Shown: positions 14,685-20,776 of the stretch, piece after piece
Layout: each line of letters starts with the position of its first letter
Position numbering within the stretch: position 1 is the stretch's first letter
Virus record (IMG/VR): IMGVR_UViG_3300035698_019258
Location: 1 to 20,776 of that record
DNA from: a virus
DNA length: 20,776 nucleotides
Direction: 5' to 3' (one strand)
Notes under the pieces: generated by a model
Told to the model about the DNA's origin: nothing
The model's database searches: none
What the model saw: only the letters and a program-made list of their open reading frames with translations
Made by a program: the position numbers and the translations under genes

Positions 14685-15140
14685 TTATTCCCCTTCCCAA
14701 TAGAATCCACATTCAGGATGATCTTTTGACCATTGATTTATTTCCTTTTCTTTTTTTATGTTTTGTTGAGGAGAATTTTTACAAATAGATAAAAGATAAG
14801 TGCTATTCCAAAGTTTACATCGATGAGTTTGTTTATCAAAAAAAGGGCAACTTCTGTCAGTAGGTGAAACTTGTAAGCCTTTCTCTGAAAGATAAAATTT
14901 GATTAAGCCCACATCAAGGATAACAACCTCTCCAAAAATATTACTCATTCCCCTTACCCAATTGATTTCTTTTTTGATTAATGTAATTAAAGGCTCACTT
15001 GATTCAGGATGTTGCCTATACCAATCAAATAAATAATTTCTAATTGCAGGAAACCAATTAAATTCTAAATTTTGTTCTCCTGTATCATAACAACCACAAA
15101 GACCGCACCAATTACAAGCCCCTTTAATATTCAAAACCAT
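14685..15140 (-). CDS. Cysteine-cluster protein (YkgJ-like metal or Fe-S binding)
   Basis: This 151-residue protein carries eight cysteines in the layout of YkgJ-type putative zinc or iron chelating proteins: C9-x2-C12-x2-C15-x-C17 at the N-terminus, then C98-PFFDKQTHR-C108 and KLWNSTYLLSI-C120-KNSP, plus C144. The 'C-P-F-x9-C-x-L-W/Y ... C' part matches the family's second half. The middle (about 25-90) is a helical insertion. A structural or metal-dependent role in a virion module is not established. The start follows the upstream stop by one base (TAAAATG), behind a G-rich stretch. It could be a redox enzyme cofactor carrier or a protein modifier; function remains open. Confidence 0.7.
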   Translation of the reverse strand: MVLNIKGACNWCGLCGCYDTGEQNLEFNWFPAIRNYLFDWYRQHPESSEPLITLIKKEINWVRGMSNIFGEVVILDVGLIKFYLSEKGLQVSPTDRSCPFFDKQTHRCKLWNSTYLLSICKNSPQQNIKKEKEINQWSKDHPECGFYWEGE

Positions 15141-15141
15141 T

Positions 15142-15525
15142 TTATTTACCCCCCTCTTCTTTTATTAAATTAGGCGCATAGAACCAGTCACTTTTTTCAT
15201 TCCAAGCTCCTGCTAATTCAATTCTGCCATCCTCAAAAATATAAGCTATTGATTGAACATTTTCTCCCTTAATATTTTTCTGCCATCCAACAAGATAAAC
15301 TGATATTTTGCTGCCAGAAAATACTTGCTGAGCAACCCTTCTTCTAAAAATTAATTTCTGGCCTTCTTCTAAATGAACTTTAAAAATTAATTTATTTTCT
15401 TTATAAATTTCAAAGAATTTTAAGATAGCTCTATCTATATCTGTGTATTTATTTGCTCTTCCATCTTCATTGTATTGATTAAGCGATTCACCATTCTTGT
15501 AAACCGCCTTCCATGTCAGTTCCAT
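15142..15525 (-). CDS. Conserved phage protein of unknown function
   Basis: This 127-residue protein starts MELTWKAVYKNGESLNQYNEDGRANKYTDIDRAILKFFEIY. The WKAVY-x-NG-x-x-L-x-QYNEDG-x-x-x-KYTDIDR signature occurs in small proteins of many tailed phages, from memory, but their role is unknown. A middle strand region (KLIFKVHLEEGQKLIFRRRV) is followed by a YLVGWQKNIKG strand and an IAYIFEDGRIEL strand, so it is a compact beta protein. No Shine-Dalgarno is visible before the ATG. It lies between an unknown structural protein and the cysteine-cluster protein. Confidence 0.68.
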   Translation of the reverse strand: MELTWKAVYKNGESLNQYNEDGRANKYTDIDRAILKFFEIYKENKLIFKVHLEEGQKLIFRRRVAQQVFSGSKISVYLVGWQKNIKGENVQSIAYIFEDGRIELAGAWNEKSDWFYAPNLIKEEGGK

Positions 15526-15530
15526 TGTAT

Positions 15531-15551
15531 TGGAAATAAAAAATAAAAAAG
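15531..15551 (-). terminator. T-rich tract after the 190-residue structural gene
   Basis: The TAA at 15552 is followed on the coding strand by CTTTTTTATTTTTTATTTCC, two runs of six T. It could be an oligo-T stop of the archaeal kind. No hairpin is present, and no promoter is seen for the next gene, so termination would have to be partial. Confidence 0.38.
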
Positions 15552-16124
15552 TTAAATTTCGTCGTATCTAAACGTGAATGTTTCGTCAGCCAGATTTCCC
15601 GGTGATGCAGTAGTACCTACTTCCATCTGTAGCACAAGATAGTTTGTTGTTTCGCCAATTGCATCAATGATACTTCCACTTTCGCCTATACTTGGGCCTG
15701 AAAGAGGAGCTCCTGATGTAAAACTAAATGCATCTGATGAAGTTGTTAAACCAGTATGAGCCGCTACCATCTCTGAATCAACATCAGCCACTTCATAACC
15801 AGCATTTGAGATATCAGTTTTTGTTGGAAATTGATCTCCTACTTTGACAGCTACACCAGTTCCAAATCCTCCACCATCTGTGAAAAATCTTATATTATCC
15901 ACTTGTGTATCTGGAGCCACAGTGCATGCTAAATAGATTTGTTTCCATCTAGAATATTCTGTTCCAGCAGCAGGAATTGGCATAGGATCACTGTTGTCGA
16001 TTGTAGCATCGTCAGCTTGCTTAAACCTAAGATTAGGCGGGCCTAAACCATCAGTATTCTGCTCAGTTGCTGGAGTAGTATCTGTTCCTCCAAAGTCAAA
16101 ATTCACATTAAAAGTTGCAACCAT
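15552..16124 (-). CDS. Structural protein of unknown role, beta-rich
   Basis: This 190-residue protein is rich in Thr, Ser, Gly and Asp and is probably a beta-sandwich: MVATFNVNFDFGG, YSRWKQIYLACTVAPD, NIRFFTDGGGFGTGVAVKVGD, TNYLVLQMEVGTTASPG and DETFTFRYDEI. The final FTFRYDE strand and the repeated short strands suggest a jelly roll. It lies in the portal unit before the long repeat protein and may be a partner of that fibre or a decoration protein. GGAGG lies 11 bases before the ATG. A second, out-of-frame ATG sits five bases upstream, at the distance preferred elsewhere in the window, which is odd. Confidence 0.6.
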   Translation of the reverse strand: MVATFNVNFDFGGTDTTPATEQNTDGLGPPNLRFKQADDATIDNSDPMPIPAAGTEYSRWKQIYLACTVAPDTQVDNIRFFTDGGGFGTGVAVKVGDQFPTKTDISNAGYEVADVDSEMVAAHTGLTTSSDAFSFTSGAPLSGPSIGESGSIIDAIGETTNYLVLQMEVGTTASPGNLADETFTFRYDEI

Positions 16125-16156
16125 TTCATTTCTTACCTCCCTTTTGATTTGTCATT

Positions 16157-16459
16157 TTAGACTATTACATAATTTATTTTAATTTTTAATTTAGCTCTTA
16201 AAGGTTTCATTGTTGTAATCTTTGGCCTGAATTCAAGCTCAACTTCTTCAGTAGTTTTTGGAGCTATCCTTTCAATAGATTTTTTTAAATTAACACCGCT
16301 CCCCTTAAGTTCTATTTCAATATAAACAAAATATTGTATTGCATTGTGCAAAAAGATAGATTTTTTAGTAACTTCTCCAGCTACAATTTTCTCAAAGACT
16401 ATCTCATCCTTAATCTCTTTCTCTTTTTCCTTATCATAATATATTTTAATCTCTTCCAT
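16157..16459 (-). CDS. Small Ig-like structural protein candidate
   Basis: This 100-residue protein has strands EIVFEKIVAGEVTKKSIFLHN, YFVYIEIELKGSGVNL, TEEVELEFRPKI and LRAKLKIKINYVIV. The order of strands and the 'G-E-V-T-K-K-S-I-F-L-H-N' stretch followed by 'TEEVELEF' look like an Ig-like domain of the type used for surface proteins. It overlaps the portal C-terminus by 14 bases (start 16459, portal stop 16446). Function is not known; a portal- or fibre-associated accessory is inferred from position. Confidence 0.58.
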   Translation of the reverse strand: MEEIKIYYDKEKEKEIKDEIVFEKIVAGEVTKKSIFLHNAIQYFVYIEIELKGSGVNLKKSIERIAPKTTEEVELEFRPKITTMKPLRAKLKIKINYVIV

Positions 16460-18863
16460 CTATTTCATCCTCTAATTTTTTTAATAATGATTCTTTTCTT
16501 TTGAGAACTTCCATCTCTTTCTCTTTTAATTTCTTATCAACTTCATCATTAACTTGTTCCTTGCCAATATTCAGAATAACTGGCCCTGATTGTTTTGGCT
16601 CATCTTCTTCGTCTTTTAATGTAAAATCCATTGAACTTCTGCAATTAACATGTGAGGGTGGTGAATCAAATTCTTGGCCAGTAGTTCGATCCTTAAATTT
16701 CTCATTTAAATCAATTGTTTTTTTATCCAATCTAAGACAAATAGCAGAAGTTCTGTCGTCATGGACAGCTACCCAAGTTTTTGTCATTTTTTCTCCGCTT
16801 TTTTTCATGGCTTGCAATTGTCCTTGATTTTCTGCCCGATTAGATTCAGTTCTTGCTATCATTTCAGCCCGATTTTCTCCAACATTAAAGACTTTGCTGA
16901 CTCTATTTTTTAATTGTGAAATACTCTCGCCATTTATGAATCCCCTTTCTAATTCTTGAGCCAAGTCATTTGATATCTCCTCAGTCATCCCAGCAATATT
17001 TTTATAAGTATAATCCTGTAAGAATTCTATTGCATCTTTATTCAATTCTATATTTCTGTCCAATTCTTTTTCAGATTTTTCCCAGCCTTTTTCAAATAAA
17101 TCTTTTACTACCCCATCACTTAATACCCTTACTCCTTCAAAGCTGATTAATTGTTTTAAGAATTTTATAACATCCTTAACGGCCTTTAATTGTGAAACGT
17201 GATCTTTTCCTTCTTCTTTTTCTAAAAGACCTTTAATTCTTTTCTCATTTTCTTGCATAAGATTGATTACAGCTTTCTCTAATTTGACTTCTGTTTGGTC
17301 TTCTTTTCTTGGAAATAAATAAATTATATCTTTATTTATCTGAGTTTTTTCTTCAATTTGAGATTCTATACTTTTTTTCTCTTTTTCTAAATCTTTTTCT
17401 TTTGGAGATTCTTCTTTATTATCTTCAAACTCTTTTTCCCTTTCACCCATATTAAAAACATTCCCCGTATTAGGCCTAAACTCATTAGGCGGTTTATCGC
17501 CCCAATCAACTTCATCCATTCCTTCTGATTTTCTTATTTCATTTACAGTTCTTAATCCAGTATCAATTTGTTTTTCATAAAGTTCAACTTTTTTAGTTTC
17601 TTCTTCTACATCAAACATTAAAAATCTAAATTTAATTCCTTCATATCCAAACTCGCTAATAACTTCTTTATTGAGATGAAATTCAATCATCCTTAAAATA
17701 GGATTAATCGCTCTTTTTCTAAATATTTGACTTTGCACGATTTGGTTTGCCATACCTTTTGCATCTTCAGTATATCCTAATTCTGTTGGTGTAACTCCAA
17801 AACTAGCCCATACCATTTTGCTAAACCATTTTTGTTGTTCAATTAATTGCAATTCTAAATTAGAAAATTGTATCCTTGTAAAAGTTGGTTTCTTATTTAT
17901 GACAGGAACGTAATGAGGCTTTCTTATCCAATTTCCAGCACTGTCTCTTTCTCTTACTTTTTCATTCCACATATCTTCAAATGCCTTAACACTATCTGAA
18001 TCGCTGTCTTCAAGTCCGAGCACACCCTTTGGCACATTATTGTCCGTGTGATATTTAAGATTGTCTTCTATAGCATAGATTAACATTTGAACTGCATTCG
18101 CTAAATTTTCTATTGGACTTCTTCCATAAATACTATCTGTTCGCGGATTTCTCTCAAACCAGATTACTTCTTTTTTCCCAAAAGGTATTGGTTTGGCTGA
18201 TGATAACCAACCAAATTGAAAATAAGCTGCACGTTCTCTTGCATCAATTGCTTTAATCAATCCGGGAAGCATATTCTCAGGATGTTTATTATTTCCCACT
18301 ATCTCCATGTCGAGCATTAAATCATCTCTATCAGTGAACATACCAAACATATTAGGATTCTTAGTAAAAGTAGCACCATCTTTTGACACAATGCCGACCA
18401 TCTCACTCTTCATATTAAATTGCTTGACTATAACTCCAGAATCAATCTCTAAAATATCACGCACTACTTCCCTTAAAATCTTTTCAAAACTTTCTTTATT
18501 AGTATTTGGATTGTCAAAAAATGTTTCAATATGTTCAATATTTTTTTCTTTTTCCGGTGTAAGCTCTTCTGTTTCATCTTCTGGAACTATCCCCCAAGGC
18601 ACTGCGCTTATTCCGTCTATAATTGTACTTAAACACATTTCAACATAAGGAGTTGATGCCAATCTTCTTATTTCAAGTAAATCAACATTTCTAGGATATC
18701 CGAATGGTGGCTTAAAGAAAAATCTAGTTTGAAAAGCTTTATTTATTTCTCCTCTTGATTCTTCTGTAATCATTCCCACAGGCGGGACAGATTTGGAAGT
18801 TGGTTTAAACCATCCTTTGAAAGTATTCCAAAAGTTTTGTTTTGCTAAGTTTTCTTCTGCCAT
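16446..18863 (-). CDS. Portal protein fused to a MuF-type head morphogenesis domain
   Basis: The 805-residue product combines two functions often encoded separately. Residues about 30-450 are an HK97-type portal: IYGRSPIENLANAVQMLIYAIED, then KGVLGLEDSDSDS, a FSNLELQLIEQQKWFSKMVWASF stretch and GVTPTELGYTEDAKGM. Residues about 450-640 form a Lys/Glu-rich linker. Residues about 655-745 are a MuF domain (ARTESNRAENQGQ near 673, VAVHDDRTSAICLRLD near 700 and PPSHVNCRSSMDF near 738). A C-terminal coiled-coil (KKLKEKEMEVLKRKESLLKKL) ends the protein. The portal is the DNA channel; the MuF domain may add an internal head protein. The frame has an ATG at 18861-18863 with no clear Shine-Dalgarno. Confidence 0.88.
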   Translation of the reverse strand: MAEENLAKQNFWNTFKGWFKPTSKSVPPVGMITEESRGEINKAFQTRFFFKPPFGYPRNVDLLEIRRLASTPYVEMCLSTIIDGISAVPWGIVPEDETEELTPEKEKNIEHIETFFDNPNTNKESFEKILREVVRDILEIDSGVIVKQFNMKSEMVGIVSKDGATFTKNPNMFGMFTDRDDLMLDMEIVGNNKHPENMLPGLIKAIDARERAAYFQFGWLSSAKPIPFGKKEVIWFERNPRTDSIYGRSPIENLANAVQMLIYAIEDNLKYHTDNNVPKGVLGLEDSDSDSVKAFEDMWNEKVRERDSAGNWIRKPHYVPVINKKPTFTRIQFSNLELQLIEQQKWFSKMVWASFGVTPTELGYTEDAKGMANQIVQSQIFRKRAINPILRMIEFHLNKEVISEFGYEGIKFRFLMFDVEEETKKVELYEKQIDTGLRTVNEIRKSEGMDEVDWGDKPPNEFRPNTGNVFNMGEREKEFEDNKEESPKEKDLEKEKKSIESQIEEKTQINKDIIYLFPRKEDQTEVKLEKAVINLMQENEKRIKGLLEKEEGKDHVSQLKAVKDVIKFLKQLISFEGVRVLSDGVVKDLFEKGWEKSEKELDRNIELNKDAIEFLQDYTYKNIAGMTEEISNDLAQELERGFINGESISQLKNRVSKVFNVGENRAEMIARTESNRAENQGQLQAMKKSGEKMTKTWVAVHDDRTSAICLRLDKKTIDLNEKFKDRTTGQEFDSPPSHVNCRSSMDFTLKDEEDEPKQSGPVILNIGKEQVNDEVDKKLKEKEMEVLKRKESLLKKLEDEIDGRD

Positions 18864-18914
18864 GAATATGATATTAGTAATGAGGAGGGCATATTTACAT
18901 CAAGTCTAGAAAAC

Positions 18915-18946
18915 TTATAAACAATATTGCTCAAATTAAGAATATT
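18915..18946 (-). promoter_or_regulatory. Promoter/operator element, copy 3
   Basis: This copy matches the other two in 28 of 32 bases. It keeps the TTTATAA box (18915-18921), both AATATT half-sites and GAGCAATATT, while the inner loop differs. It lies 17 bases after the terminase stop, and the predicted start site near 18891 gives a leader of about 28 bases to the portal gene. It is the promoter candidate for the portal-to-fibre unit. Confidence 0.6.
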
Positions 18947-18962
18947 CTCAAAAAATAAAAAA

Positions 18963-20339
18963 TCAAGCAAAACCAAAAGCTAATTCTTTTGTATTGACTA
19001 CGAAAAACATTCTCATCATAAGTGTATCCCCAATATCTGTTGACCTTCCTAAATTTTCTTTAATATCTTCTTTTGATAAAACAGCAAGAGGTGCATCTTT
19101 TCCCGGGTCTTTTTGTTTTATTTGTTCTAAATCTTCTATAAGTAATTCTCTAATTTCTACAGGGATATCTCGATAAATTCCTATTTGCCCTGAATTGATA
19201 TAATTTGCTAATTCAAACCAACACTGAGCTTTAAGATTTTTATAATTCCTTAATGATTTATCTCTGTCTGTTTCTTTCTTTCTTTTAATAGGTTGACCAT
19301 TATTAACAAATCCCTTAACTCCGGGAAGGTCTTTTACTAATCCAAAACCTACACCATCCTCATCAATTGCACATTTACTTCTTGGAATATTATATTCTAT
19401 TAGAATCTTGTCCAGTTCTTCATTTGAAATATTATCTTTTATAATTATTTTTTTAATGAAAAAATTATCCCAGATTGTAATAACTGTTTTATCTCTGCCT
19501 CTTCCAGCCACGTCAACAATACAATACTTATGGCCTCTTTCTGCTTCATTTGTAAACATATCCATTATTAAATCATAATCAAAAAGTTTTGTAGGATCAT
19601 CATCATATTCAAAATTCCCATATAATAATCTCTCCTTGCTTACCTTGTCTAACTTTTTTAGATTTTCAATATAGTGCTCAGAAATGTAAGGATTATCTCC
19701 GACTAATGCAGGCATAAAATATCTATATGGTTTAAGTGAATTATCTTTGCTTGGTTTATAAAACTCAAAATATAAAAAATTCTTAGATGGATTACTTGCT
19801 ATCAGAAGTTTTGGAATTAAACCAAATTCATCTAACTTATATCTTATTCTTGACATTACAATATTTTTAGCTTTTACTGTGATTTGGCTTGCTTCATCAA
19901 TAAATGCTCCTGTGAATTCAGTCGATCCTAAACTATCAAACTCAGGGTCGCTTGGATATAAAAATAAATCTTTAAGATAAATTGTGCTTCCATTTATAAA
20001 TTTAATAACTCCTTCTATCTGATTATATTTATAATGTATATTTAATCTTAGACCCCATTCTCTACATACTTGAAAAAAAGTTAATAATGTTGATTCTTTC
20101 AAACTCTTTAAAATTGCTCTACCCATCAACCATCTACTTCCACGATACTCAATGCAATTCATTAACAACCAAGCACATCCCAAATAGGATTTTCCTCCAC
20201 CAGCTCCCCCACCATAAAATATTTCTGTATGTTTTTTATCTTTTGAACTTAAAACTTCTAAGCATTTAAATTGTTTAGGTGAAGGGTCCCATATAATTTC
20301 TTCATTTTGCATCTGTAGGTTTTTCATCTTGACGTTCAT
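18963..20339 (-). CDS. Terminase large subunit (ATPase-nuclease)
   Basis: This 458-residue enzyme packages viral DNA into the prohead. The ATPase motor has a Walker A GGGAGGGKS (43-51) and a Walker B GAFIDEAS (Asp148, Glu149). The RNase H-like nuclease follows with all three acidic positions: VDVAGRGRD near residue 275, AIDEDGVGFG near 326 and DIGDTLMMRM near 437. The length is normal for the family. It overlaps the small subunit gene by 38 bases. ATGs at codons 1, 5 and 10 are all possible starts; the first is used here. The stop at 18963 lies directly before the third promoter-like element, so the terminases form their own unit. Confidence 0.93.
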   Translation of the reverse strand: MNVKMKNLQMQNEEIIWDPSPKQFKCLEVLSSKDKKHTEIFYGGGAGGGKSYLGCAWLLMNCIEYRGSRWLMGRAILKSLKESTLLTFFQVCREWGLRLNIHYKYNQIEGVIKFINGSTIYLKDLFLYPSDPEFDSLGSTEFTGAFIDEASQITVKAKNIVMSRIRYKLDEFGLIPKLLIASNPSKNFLYFEFYKPSKDNSLKPYRYFMPALVGDNPYISEHYIENLKKLDKVSKERLLYGNFEYDDDPTKLFDYDLIMDMFTNEAERGHKYCIVDVAGRGRDKTVITIWDNFFIKKIIIKDNISNEELDKILIEYNIPRSKCAIDEDGVGFGLVKDLPGVKGFVNNGQPIKRKKETDRDKSLRNYKNLKAQCWFELANYINSGQIGIYRDIPVEIRELLIEDLEQIKQKDPGKDAPLAVLSKEDIKENLGRSTDIGDTLMMRMFFVVNTKELAFGFA

Positions 20340-20775
20340 TTTGTAACTCTTTTGGTTTTCTTATTTCAATATTTAATCCTCTGAGATTTACTTCGTCGGC
20401 TACTTTGTCTTTAAACCCATATCTTTCCAATAAATCAGTAAATCCATGTTCATTCTGAAGGATTATCTGGCTTGCCTTGAATTTTTGCTCAGGAGTTCCC
20501 TTACGTAATAATTTTCTCATCTCAATTTGAATTTTCTTATTTGCCTCTAAAAACTCAGTAAATCCTTTTTCAAGCTCTCTTGGATCAAGGGTTGTGACAA
20601 TTTGATTAAAATCTTTGCTTATTTGTTGCTGTGAAATACCATAACGCTCTGATAACCGAAGCTGAGAAGGCAATCCCCAGAATCCAAACTCTCTAATTAG
20701 CAGTTTTAAATCCTCTCTTCTGGCTCTATATGACAACCCTTTCACAACCCTTTTTGGATTAGATTTCTTTGCCAT
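20302..20775 (-). CDS. Terminase small subunit candidate
   Basis: This 157-residue protein precedes the large terminase and overlaps it, the standard place for the small subunit that recognises DNA and starts packaging. Residues about 15-58 are helical with a helix-turn-helix (LPSQLRLSERYGISQQQISKDF, about 35-56). Then come an amphipathic helix with FLEANKKIQIEMRKLLRKG near 94-112, and a TPEQKFKASQIILQNEHGF helix. The C-terminus is polar. The ATG is at 20773-20775, one base from the edge, so upstream signals cannot be seen. A general DNA-binding regulator is the less likely alternative. Confidence 0.82.
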   Translation of the reverse strand: MAKKSNPKRVVKGLSYRARREDLKLLIREFGFWGLPSQLRLSERYGISQQQISKDFNQIVTTLDPRELEKGFTEFLEANKKIQIEMRKLLRKGTPEQKFKASQIILQNEHGFTDLLERYGFKDKVADEVNLRGLNIEIRKPKELQNERQDEKPTDAK

Positions 20776-20776
20776 T

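Noticed and set aside
15951-15960. Palindrome AGAATATTCT inside the 190-residue structural gene
   Set aside because: No box, no second half-site pair and coding context; likely chance.
5090-18946. The repeated element considered as mobile-element ends or attachment sites
   Set aside because: All three copies are in one orientation, at gene boundaries, with no transposase or target duplications, and the genes between them form a normal morphogenesis order.

Overview
This window is a morphogenesis (packaging, head and tail) module of a tailed double-stranded DNA virus or provirus of the HK97-capsid type. Every convincing gene lies on the minus strand, so the operon reads from the right end (about 20.8 kb) to the left end (1). 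The order is classical: small and large terminase, portal fused to a MuF domain, accessory structural genes, prohead protease with a built-in scaffold, major capsid protein, decoration-like proteins, head-tail connectors, tail terminator candidate, tail tube, tail assembly chaperone pair, tape measure, a distal-tail candidate and a baseplate-hub protein that runs off the left edge. No sheath gene is seen, so a siphovirus-like, short, non-contractile tail is the best guess.

The DNA is AT-rich. The host cannot be named. The one hint is that three copies of a 32-base element carry a TTTATAA box on the coding strand. At the protease gene this box is centred 26 bases before the ATG, with no Shine-Dalgarno between them, which is the geometry of an archaeal TATA promoter driving a leaderless mRNA. 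Other genes have good Shine-Dalgarno sites (GGAGG followed by 5 bases and ATG), which fits either an archaeon or a low-GC bacterium. I lean to an archaeal tailed virus with modest confidence.

The three elements (18915-18946, 10716-10747, 5090-5121) sit at gene junctions and split the window into four proposed transcription units: terminases; portal to the 1310-residue repeat protein; protease, capsid, connectors and gp10-like protein; and tail genes. Within units, genes are packed with stop-start overlaps (TAATG, ATGA) or a recurrent one-base gap (TAAAATG, six times), which suggests translational coupling. T-rich tracts follow the capsid gene and some structural genes and may step expression down.

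Three expression devices stand out. A -1 ribosomal frameshift on a run of nine A fuses the tail chaperone to a 78-codon extension. An internal ATG with a strong ribosome binding site in the protease gene should release a separate 104-residue scaffold. A leader with two mutually exclusive hairpins precedes the tail unit. The most unusual protein is the 1310-residue product with a propeller-like head and 49 tandem 14-15 residue repeats, encoded between the portal and protease genes. There is no gene-free stretch over 300 bases, and I saw no RNA gene, CRISPR array or insertion sequence.
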